Shown piece after piece: positions 1-5,334 of a stretch of 20,926 bases of DNA (the stretch's first letter is position 1; every line of letters starts with the position of its first letter). This stretch comes from 13-2-20CM-68-14 sp035640035 (GTDB lineage: Bacteria; Actinomycetota; Thermoleophilia; Gaiellales; Gaiellaceae). Made by a program: the position numbers and the translations under genes. The notes beneath the pieces were generated by a model. It saw only the letters and a list, made by a program, of their open reading frames with translations. It had not been told where the DNA came from and made no database searches. The stretch covers positions 1 through 20,926 of the forward strand of contig DASQWX010000095.1 of assembly GCA_035640035.1 (NCBI GenBank). Reading direction: 5' to 3'.

Positions 1-104
1 CCCTTCGGCAGCAGCCGATGGCCGGCGAACGACGCCAGCTCCATCGCGGCCCAGCGGGCTATCCAGGCTGCCAATACGAGGGCCGCGATTCTGCGCGGCC
101 GCAT
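1..104 (-). CDS. N-terminus of an unidentified membrane or exported protein (partial)
   Basis: Only the first 34 codons lie in the window, and the gene continues beyond base 1. It starts with ATG at 104-102. The visible N-terminus is basic (MRPRR) and then hydrophobic and alanine-rich (IAALVLAAWIA), like a signal peptide or first membrane segment. The start overlaps the stop of the upstream acetyltransferase in an ATGA arrangement, so the two are probably translationally coupled in one minus-strand unit. The family cannot be told from this fragment, and I assign no function. Confidence 0.5.
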   Translation of the reverse strand, partial: MRPRRIAALVLAAWIARWAAMELASFAGHRLLPK

Positions 105-883
105 CAGAAGATCAGGCTGCGGTACGAGATCGTGTGACGCATGCCCACCGCCTCGTAAAGGCGGATCGCGGGAGCGTTGTCGCTCCGGACGAAGAGGCAG
201 ACCGTGGGCACACGCTCGAGCAGAAGACGGCAGAGGTCTCGGAGGCCGCGCTGCGCGTACCCCTGGCCGCGCACGTCGGGGTCGACCCAGACCTGCTGCA
301 ACTGAACCGCCTGCGGCGTCCACGCCGAGGCTTCGGCCTTGAACCGAATCGTCCCGTTTTCCGCCCAGAGCCACGAGCGCCTCTCGTCGATCTGAGCGCG
401 CGTCCGCCAGCGGAAGCCCTCTGGATCCCGCCTCAGTGGATCGATTCCGATCTCCTCGTAGTGAGCGGCGGCGCAGGCCGGCAGCAGCAGGTCGAAGTCG
501 TCCGGCTCGGCAGCGCGCAACCCACTGTCACCGGAAGCAGGCGGCTCCTCGAGGATGTAGACGGGCTGACCCGGCCGGTCCTCTCGCGGATCCGGCAGGT
601 GCCGCGCGGCTGCCTCCCACAGCGCGGAGACCGCCCGCTCCTCGCCGATGATCATCTTGGCCCGCCAGTCGGTGGCGAGCTTGGCAAACGCACCGCATCC
701 CCTCCCGGACGGAACCAAGTTCGCACCCGAGTGACAGAGTGCCGCGAGCCGACCCTTCTCGACGATCGCGGTGAAGCGACCGAGCCCTCGGCGCGCCATG
801 TCTTCGAGGAAGACGCGCTCAACGGGATCCTCGGCGCAGAAGGCGAGGATCTGGTCGAGCCCGGGCTCCTTCAGCTTCCCCAC
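104..883 (-). CDS. GNAT family N-acetyltransferase with N-terminal DUF4081-like domain
   Basis: This 259-residue protein is predicted to transfer an acetyl group from acetyl-CoA to an unknown amine. The N-terminal half (about 8-110, with DPVERVFLED and GANLVPSG) resembles the DUF4081 domain found fused to GNAT domains in actinobacteria. The C-terminal half is the GNAT fold. The acetyl-CoA pyrophosphate loop is RGQGYA at 205-210, followed by the usual DNAPAIRLYEAVGM helix. GTG at 883 is chosen because the conserved DUF4081 start lies just after it and the next internal ATG (codon 29) would remove part of the domain. There is no Shine-Dalgarno sequence. A long palindrome sits immediately upstream, shared with the divergent deoD gene. 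The substrate is unknown. Confidence 0.85.
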   Translation of the reverse strand: MGKLKEPGLDQILAFCAEDPVERVFLEDMARRGLGRFTAIVEKGRLAALCHSGANLVPSGRGCGAFAKLATDWRAKMIIGEERAVSALWEAAARHLPDPREDRPGQPVYILEEPPASGDSGLRAAEPDDFDLLLPACAAAHYEEIGIDPLRRDPEGFRWRTRAQIDERRSWLWAENGTIRFKAEASAWTPQAVQLQQVWVDPDVRGQGYAQRGLRDLCRLLLERVPTVCLFVRSDNAPAIRLYEAVGMRHTISYRSLIF

Positions 884-909
884 GTGATGTAGGTGTACAT
901 CTACATCAC
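884..909. promoter_or_regulatory. 26-bp near-perfect palindrome, candidate operator
   Basis: The arms GTGATGTAG (884-892) and CTACATCAC (901-909) are perfect inverted copies. The 8-bp centre GTGTACAT is itself symmetric except for its outer pair. It begins directly upstream of the acetyltransferase start and overlaps the -35 region of deoD. The size and symmetry fit a dimeric repressor site controlling both divergent genes. The regulator is not visible in the window. Confidence 0.6.
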
Positions 910-920
910 CGGCGAGCCAC

Positions 921-932
921 TAAGGTTGCGCA
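921..932 (+). promoter_or_regulatory. -10 element of deoD, leaderless type
   Basis: TAAGGT at 921-926 fits TANNNT and is followed by TGCGCA and then the GTG start at 933. The 6-nt gap would put the transcription start on the start codon. There is no convincing -35 hexamer. Confidence 0.5.
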
Positions 933-1652
933 GTGCCGATCCACGTGCGAGCCGAGCCGGGCGACTACGCGGAAGCCTGCCTTCTGCCGGGCGACCCACT
1001 CCGAGCGAAGTACATCGCGGAGACCTATCTCGACGAGCCCGTCCAACGGAACAGCGAGCGCGGCATGCTCGGATACACGGGCACGTTCGAAGGCAAGCCG
1101 GTGTCCGTTCAGGCCACCGGGATGGGTTGTCCGTCCGCCGCGATCGTCGTCGAGGAGCTCGTCCAGCTCGGAGTCAAGCGGCTCCTTCGCGTCGGCACGT
1201 GCGGCGGACTACAGCCCGATTTGCGGCTCGGAGACCTGATCGTCGCCGTCTCCGCGGTCGCGGCCGACGCCACGGCTCAGCACCTCGTCGCGGGCGAGCC
1301 GCACACGCCGACGTCGGACTGGGAGCTCGTCCACGGCGCGGTGCACTTCGCGAAGGAGCTCGACCAGCCGCTGCGCGTCGGGCCGATCGTCTCCAGCGAC
1401 CTCTTCTACAACCCTGACGGTGAGCAGTACGCTCGCTGGTCGTCCCGCGGCGTGCTCGCCGTAGAGATGGAAGCGGCAGTTCTCTTCACCCTCGGCGCGC
1501 TCCGCGGCGTCCAGGCCGGCTGCCTGCTAACCGTCAGCGACGTCGTGGTCGAGGGCGTGTTCCAGCGGATCTCGGACGACGAGCTCCGGAATGCGATCGA
1601 CAGGATGACGCGGATCGCGCTCGCGACGGCCACCGCAGAGCCGAAGCATTAG
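933..1652 (+). CDS. deoD: DeoD-type purine nucleoside phosphorylase
   Basis: This 239-residue cytosolic enzyme is predicted to cleave purine (deoxy)ribonucleosides with phosphate, giving the base and (deoxy)ribose-1-phosphate for salvage. It has the normal length of the hexameric DeoD class. Residues matching the E. coli active site are visible: His4, Gly20 and Arg24 in PGDPLRAKYIAET, Arg43 in RNSERGMLGYTG, the phosphate-binding RVGTCG (Arg86, Thr89), Met179-Glu180 in VEMEAA and Ser202-Asp203 in TVSDVV. GTG 933 gives exactly the family N-terminus with His4 in place. The gene is first in its unit and is followed by the lipid kinase with a 1-nt overlap. Confusion with uridine phosphorylase is unlikely given the SD pair, but base preference is inferred. 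Confidence 0.93.
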   Translation: MPIHVRAEPGDYAEACLLPGDPLRAKYIAETYLDEPVQRNSERGMLGYTGTFEGKPVSVQATGMGCPSAAIVVEELVQLGVKRLLRVGTCGGLQPDLRLGDLIVAVSAVAADATAQHLVAGEPHTPTSDWELVHGAVHFAKELDQPLRVGPIVSSDLFYNPDGEQYARWSSRGVLAVEMEAAVLFTLGALRGVQAGCLLTVSDVVVEGVFQRISDDELRNAIDRMTRIALATATAEPKH

Positions 1653-2568
1653 CCAGCCTCGCACCACCTTCCTCGTCAACCCGGCGTCCGAGAACGGCGC
1701 CACCGGGAGGCGCTGGCCCGAGATCGCAAACCGAGCAGCCGCCGCGGGGCTTCGCGGCGACGCGCTTCTCTCCGAGCGCCCCGGCGACCTGACGGCGCTC
1801 GCCCGTCGAGCGGCAGACGAGGGAGCAGAGCTGCTCGTCGTCGTCGGCGGCGACGGCACGGTCAACGAGGTCGTGAACGGGATCGTCGGCCGCGAATCGA
1901 TCGAGCTCGCGGTGATCCCGCGCGGGACGGGGTGGGACTTCGTCCGTACGTACGGGATCTCGCGGCGGCTCGACGAGGCGCTGGAGGTCGCTCGAGCAGG
2001 GGAAGCGAGGGAGATCGACGTCGGCCGCGCGAGCTTCCGCTCCTGGCGCGGCGAACCGGCCGAGCGCTACTTCGCAAACATCGCCAGCGCCGGCATGAGC
2101 GGCGAGATCGCGAAGCGCGCCAACGAGACCAGTAAGGCACTCGGCGGAAAGGTCTCGTACTTCTGGGCGACGCTGGCTGTCTTCTCCCGCTGGCGGACCT
2201 CGGAGCTCACGGTCAGCGTCGGCGACGAGAAGCGAGCGGCGCGGATGCACGACGTCGTTGTCGCGAACGGCCGCTACTTCGGCGGCGGCATGATGATCTG
2301 CCCCGAGGCCGAGCCCGACGACGGCGTCTTCGACGTCCTCCTGATCGGGAACCTGACGAAGCGGGATCTGCTCCTCACGCTGCCGAAGACCTACCGCGGC
2401 AGACACCTGCCGCATCCGAAGGCCGAGCTTCTACGCGGTCCCGCGGTGACGGTCGAGGCTGCGGAGCCGCTACCGATCGAGTTGGACGGCGAGCAGCCCG
2501 GGACGACCCCGGCGCGTTTCGAGATCGTCCGGCGGGCGGTGCGCCTCCGCGTTCCGCCCGGTTTGTGA
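1648..2568 (+). CDS. Diacylglycerol kinase family lipid kinase (probable ATT start)
   Basis: The protein is 306 residues and is predicted to phosphorylate diacylglycerol or a related lipid at the membrane. The nucleotide-binding N-terminus FLVNPASENG (8-17) and VVVGGDGTVNEVVNGI (64-79, with GGDGT at 67-71) are clear. PRGTGWDF (91-98) follows, with Trp96 where the family usually has Asn. No ATG, GTG, TTG or CTG lies between the in-frame stop at 1606 and codon 48. The first GTG (1873) is inside the motif just after GGDGT, so it cannot be the true start. ATT at 1648 fits the family N-terminus and shares one base with the deoD stop, suggesting coupling. The stop is 9 bp from the convergent neighbour's stop. 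Confidence 0.85.
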   Translation: MSQPRTTFLVNPASENGATGRRWPEIANRAAAAGLRGDALLSERPGDLTALARRAADEGAELLVVVGGDGTVNEVVNGIVGRESIELAVIPRGTGWDFVRTYGISRRLDEALEVARAGEAREIDVGRASFRSWRGEPAERYFANIASAGMSGEIAKRANETSKALGGKVSYFWATLAVFSRWRTSELTVSVGDEKRAARMHDVVVANGRYFGGGMMICPEAEPDDGVFDVLLIGNLTKRDLLLTLPKTYRGRHLPHPKAELLRGPAVTVEAAEPLPIELDGEQPGTTPARFEIVRRAVRLRVPPGL

Positions 2569-2577
2569 TCTAGATCA

Positions 2578-2931
2578 CTAGGTCCCGGAACCGCCGGCCG
2601 GGCCCGTGCCTCCACTCGGGCGCCTGCGGGTCGTCCCGCGCGCCCGGCTGGTACCGGTGCCTTTCGCCCCCGACGCGGCCGACCTGGTCGTCCTCCGTGC
2701 CGATGAGCCTCGCGCACGAGAACCACCTGACAGCTGGTCGACACGGCGCTCGAGCGCTTCGACCCTCCGGGTCAGCTCATCGAGCCCGCGCATCCGCTTC
2801 TGCATCTCGTCGACGCGGTCCCGCAGCGTGTTCAGGGCCTCGAGCAGGTTCTTCGCGCCGGGCAGCTCGGTGATCCGCCCGATGAGGTCTTCGCTGAGGC
2901 CGAGCAGTCCTCCCTGTCGTCGTGAAGCCAT
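2578..2931 (-). CDS. Small coiled-coil protein with basic Ser/Arg/Gly tail
   Basis: I do not recognise a named family for this 117-residue protein. Residues about 10-28 may form a helix (LSEDLIGRITELPGAKNLL). Residues about 30-68 form heptad-like repeats (LNTLRDRVDEMQKRM and LTRRVEALERRVDQL) typical of a short coiled coil. The last 48 residues are a low-complexity tail of Gly, Ser, Thr and Arg, likely disordered and possibly able to bind nucleic acid or other acidic partners. ATG 2931 has an AAAGGA ribosome binding site 5-10 bases upstream. No membrane segment or signal peptide is seen, so it should be cytosolic. Phasin-like or envelope-associated scaffold roles are only guesses. Confidence 0.7.
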   Translation of the reverse strand: MASRRQGGLLGLSEDLIGRITELPGAKNLLEALNTLRDRVDEMQKRMRGLDELTRRVEALERRVDQLSGGSRARGSSARRTTRSAASGAKGTGTSRARGTTRRRPSGGTGPAGGSGT

Positions 2932-2963
2932 CGTGTTCCTTTCGTCGTCTCGCGCAGGTGCTT

Positions 2964-2984
2964 GTCGGGTTCAGGCTAACCGAC
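2964..2984 (-). terminator. Weak hairpin at the end of the L,D-transpeptidase gene
   Basis: GTCGGGTT (2964-2971) and AACCGAC (2978-2984) pair with one bulged G around a 6-nt loop. The hairpin touches the transpeptidase stop codon. No T-run follows on the minus strand, so termination is uncertain. Confidence 0.25.
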
Positions 2985-3733
2985 TAGGCCGAGATCACAA
3001 CCGGCGTCCCGACCGGGGTGATCCGGAACAAACGCTCGACAGCGGCATTGGGAACGTGGATGCACCCGTTCGAAGCGGCGCGGCCGATCGTCCACGGCCT
3101 GTTCGTTCCGTGGATCGCAACCGGGCCGCCGTCCGCCCACCAGGTGAGGACGGACGAGTAGGCCGAGACTCCGATCGCCGCCGGCCCATACGGCCCAGAA
3201 GGATCCTCCCGCAAGCTCTGGTTGACGTAGAAGCTGCCGAGGGGCGTCGGCGTCGCCCGCGAGCCGATTCCGACCCGGAGTCGCCACCGGGGCCGGCCGT
3301 CGCGATAGAACGTCAGCAGCTTCCGAGAGAGGTCGACCGTGATCCTCGTTCGGACGACGCCGAGTCGAACGTCGGCGGCGCGAACGTAGCCGACGCGGCC
3401 ATTGGGCTTGATCGGCAGCTGGACGCGGTACCACGCCGCCCTGCAGTCGCGGCGTAGGACCGCCGCGCGGACGGAGAAGATCGTCCGGAAACCGTAGGCG
3501 TTGTCGCGCCGGAAGCGAGCGATCGGCCCGACGCCGGGCGCGCGGTAGGCGCGAGCAGCTCGGCGCACGGCCGCCGCGTACGCGCGCGCCGGCGAGCCGA
3601 GCGCGCGGACGCTTCCGGGACGGCAGCCGGGCGTGCGCTTCACCGCTTCGCGCTTCGCGGTCGTCCCGCACCCCGCGGCAACCAGCGCCGCCGAGGCCAA
3701 CAAAGCCGCTGCAACGCGCCGCCGACGTCTCAT
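2984..3733 (-). CDS. L,D-transpeptidase (YkuD domain), probable lipoprotein
   Basis: This 249-residue envelope enzyme is predicted to form 3-3 peptidoglycan cross-links or attach partners to the wall. The start gives a basic N-terminus (MRRRRR), a hydrophobic stretch and Cys22 in LVAAGC, a somewhat imperfect lipobox. Residues about 98-128 (AAWYRVQLP, GRVGYVRAADV) look like an SH3-type wall-binding domain. The YkuD domain fills the C-terminal half, with AIHGTNRP and the catalytic motif SNGCIHV (Cys224). A longer reading from 3904 would overlap the divergent gene and place the signal segment internally, so ATG 3733 is preferred. GTG 3742 is an alternative. The 66-bp region upstream is shared with the divergent CxxC protein. 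Confidence 0.88.
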   Translation of the reverse strand: MRRRRRVAAALLASAALVAAGCGTTAKREAVKRTPGCRPGSVRALGSPARAYAAAVRRAARAYRAPGVGPIARFRRDNAYGFRTIFSVRAAVLRRDCRAAWYRVQLPIKPNGRVGYVRAADVRLGVVRTRITVDLSRKLLTFYRDGRPRWRLRVGIGSRATPTPLGSFYVNQSLREDPSGPYGPAAIGVSAYSSVLTWWADGGPVAIHGTNRPWTIGRAASNGCIHVPNAAVERLFRITPVGTPVVISA

Positions 3734-3786
3734 CCTTGCCACAACTTGTTCACCATTTTGGCGTCGAACCTTGACGAGGGTAGAGC

Positions 3787-3799
3787 TACGGTGAGTGAG
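3787..3799 (+). promoter_or_regulatory. -10 element of the small CxxC gene, leaderless type
   Basis: TACGGT (3787-3792) fits TANNNT and is followed by 7 nt and the ATG at 3800. No -35 hexamer is evident. Confidence 0.35.
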
Positions 3800-3961
3800 A
3801 TGCGTCAGCCGATTCCGTTGAGACCCCCGCACCGACACACGAAGGTGACAAGTCACCTGCTGCGTCAGCGGGACGGCATTCCTTACGAGGTCGAGCGCGT
3901 GCACTGCAGCCAGTGCAACCGCCTGCTCGGCGAGCGCCCGCTTCGCAGAGCCGCCGCGTGA
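3800..3961 (+). CDS. Small CxxC protein, 53 residues, unknown function
   Basis: The protein has charged and histidine-bearing N-terminal residues (RPPHRHTKVTSHLL), then GIPYEVERVHCSQCNRLLGERPLRRAAA at its C-terminus, described here in two parts: a short beta-like segment GIPYEVERV followed by HCSQCNRLLGERPL. The Cys-x-x-Cys pair next to a His could bind zinc or iron as half a zinc ribbon, perhaps completed by dimerisation or the N-terminal histidines. ATG 3800 is preferred because a TANNNT hexamer lies 7 nt upstream; GTG 3791 in the same frame is an alternative. It is divergent from the L,D-transpeptidase. The patterned sequence suggests a real gene, but I do not recognise a characterised family. 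Confidence 0.6.
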   Translation: MRQPIPLRPPHRHTKVTSHLLRQRDGIPYEVERVHCSQCNRLLGERPLRRAAA

Positions 3962-4009
3962 AGAAGACGCTCGGCAAACTCGAGCCGGCAGTGGCGTTGC
4001 CCACCGGGA

Positions 4010-4804
4010 TTAGACGGACGCCCCGGCGGAGCCGGGCCGTCCTTTAGGTCGGCGTCGCAAGCGGCCGCCTAGCAACTCGTCGGCGACGGCCGCCAGAATC
4101 GATCCGGCGTTTCCCTCGAGCTTCAGGTCGGCCCGGCCGTCGTAAGGCGTCGGCCCTTGGTTGAGAATCGCCAGCCGGCCGCCAAAAAGGAGCGTCTCCT
4201 CCGGCAGAGCGGCCACGGGATGCACCTCGAGGGACGAGCCGACCACGAGCAGGAGGCGCGCGCCCCGCGCAAGCTCGAATGCGCGGTCGATCTCGGTCGC
4301 CGGAAGCAACTCGCCGAAGAACACGACGTCGGGCTTCAAGATCGAACGGCAGCGCTCGCAGGCAGGCGCATCGGCCTCCTCGAGCTGAGCGAGGACGGTA
4401 TCCCGCGGATACGACTCGCCGCACGACGGACAGGTGGCCGTCCGGATCGACCCGTGGACCTCGACGAGGTTCCGAGTACCTGCCCGCTCATGAAGCAGGT
4501 CGATGTTCTGCGTCACGACCGCCTCGATCAGGCCTGCGCGCTCGAGCGCCGCGAGCGCGATGTGGCCGGCGTTCGGCTCAGCCTCGGTGAGCATCGCGAT
4601 CCGGGGCTTGTAGAACCTCCAGACCTTCTCCGGATCGGCACGGAAGGCGGGCAGCGAGGCGTACTCGGCAGGATCGAACTCGGCCCAGATGCCCGTCGGC
4701 GAGCGGAAGTCCGGAATCCCGCTTTCGGTCGACATGCCGGCGCCCGTCAACACGACGCACGGCCGGTGGGCCTCGATCAGCCGCGCGAGGGCGGACGCGT
4801 CCAT
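4010..4804 (-). CDS. Sirtuin, NAD-dependent protein deacylase
   Basis: The 264-residue protein removes acyl groups from lysines using NAD+, giving nicotinamide and O-acyl-ADP-ribose. All core motifs are present: GAGMSTESGIPDFR (21-34), TQNIDLLHERAG (98-109), catalytic His117 in VHGS, zinc ligands Cys125, Cys128, Cys149 and Cys152, KPDVVFFGE and the late GSSLEVHP. Tyr65 and Arg68 (FYKPR) sit where CobB and SIRT5 carry the Y-x-x-R pair that binds acidic acyl groups, so desuccinylase or demalonylase activity is likely (inference). The C-terminus adds a basic tail. ATG 4804 has a TACGAT hexamer 7 nt upstream and no Shine-Dalgarno sequence. The gene is divergent from a thioesterase with only 25 bp between starts, so the pair may be co-regulated around acyl-CoA metabolism. 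Confidence 0.93.
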   Translation of the reverse strand: MDASALARLIEAHRPCVVLTGAGMSTESGIPDFRSPTGIWAEFDPAEYASLPAFRADPEKVWRFYKPRIAMLTEAEPNAGHIALAALERAGLIEAVVTQNIDLLHERAGTRNLVEVHGSIRTATCPSCGESYPRDTVLAQLEEADAPACERCRSILKPDVVFFGELLPATEIDRAFELARGARLLLVVGSSLEVHPVAALPEETLLFGGRLAILNQGPTPYDGRADLKLEGNAGSILAAVADELLGGRLRRRPKGRPGSAGASV

Positions 4805-4817
4805 CGCGCCGATCGTA
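4805..4817 (-). promoter_or_regulatory. -10 element of the sirtuin gene, leaderless type
   Basis: On the minus strand TACGAT (4817-4812) is followed by 7 nt and the ATG at 4804. It overlaps the likely -10 of the divergent thioesterase gene. Confidence 0.45.
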
Positions 4818-4829
4818 GAGAGTTCGCGC
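4816..4829 (+). promoter_or_regulatory. Possible -10 region of the thioesterase gene
   Basis: TAGAGA (4816-4821) lies 8 nt before GTG 4830. It lacks the final T of TANNNT, so it is weaker than the others. It shares two bases with the sirtuin -10. Confidence 0.25.
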
Positions 4830-5237
4830 GTGGACTTCGGCTTCTCGACCGAGGTAAAGGTTCGCTTTGCGGAGACGGATGCTCAGGGGATCGCCCACCA
4901 CGCCGTCTATCTCGTCTGGTTCGAGGTGGCGCGAATCGAGTACCTCGCCCGCTTTCGCGGCGGCTATCCGGAGTTGCAGGCCGCGGGAATCGAGGCGCTG
5001 ACGCTCGACGCGAGCGTCAGCTACCGCGCGCCCGCGCGCTTCGCCGACGTGCTGGTCATTCGAGCCCGCTGCGGCGAGCTTCGGGGTGCGCGATTCCGGT
5101 TCGAGTACCGCGTCGAGCGCGAAGGCGAGCTGATCGCGGAGGGTTCGACAAGGCATGCGTGCGCGGACGCCAGGACTCTCCGCCCGACGCGCGTGCCGGA
5201 ATGGCTGGTCGAGGCGATCAGGCAAGTCGAGCGCTGA
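4830..5237 (+). CDS. Acyl-CoA thioesterase, 4HBT hotdog fold (YbgC/FadM-like)
   Basis: This 135-residue cytosolic enzyme is predicted to hydrolyse acyl-CoA thioesters. The family signature is at the N-terminus: VRFAETDAQGIAHHAVYLVWFEVARIEYLA, shown here by its parts, the catalytic loop ETDAQGIAHH (about 14-23) followed by the central hotdog helix YLVWFEVARIEYLA. The later strands ASVSYRAPARFADVLVIRA and FRFEYRVER complete a normal-length single hotdog domain. GTG 4830 is chosen because it starts the family N-terminus; an upstream ATG in the same frame lies inside the divergent sirtuin gene. The substrate cannot be predicted; 4-hydroxybenzoyl-CoA or short-chain acyl-CoA are both possible for this family. 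Confidence 0.88.
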   Translation: MDFGFSTEVKVRFAETDAQGIAHHAVYLVWFEVARIEYLARFRGGYPELQAAGIEALTLDASVSYRAPARFADVLVIRARCGELRGARFRFEYRVEREGELIAEGSTRHACADARTLRPTRVPEWLVEAIRQVER

Positions 5238-5251
5238 GTCCTCGATGCCTC

Positions 5252-5269
5252 GGGAACCTCCCGGTTCCC
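5252..5269. terminator. Hairpin between convergent genes
   Basis: GGGAACC (5252-5258) and GGTTCCC (5263-5269) form a perfect 7-bp stem with a TCCC loop in the 97-bp gap between the convergent thioesterase and VanW genes. There is no T-run on either strand. A second GC hairpin (5302-5316) follows. A bidirectional transcription end is plausible. Confidence 0.35.
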
Positions 5270-5334
5270 CAGACCCCTCCACTGGTCGGCTTTCGCGGAC
5301 AGGCGGCTGCGCCGCCGGTTGGTACAGGAGATCT

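Noticed and set aside
2565..2578. Perfect 14-bp palindrome GTGATCTAGATCAC between convergent genes
   Set aside because: It is made of the two stop codons and a few bases between, is not in a promoter, and is too short to be a convincing terminator.
3958..4047. A 29-codon GTG frame overlapping the stop of the CxxC gene
   Set aside because: The GTGA overlap looks like coupling, but the frame runs into the sirtuin gene's end, is short and has no pattern supporting it.
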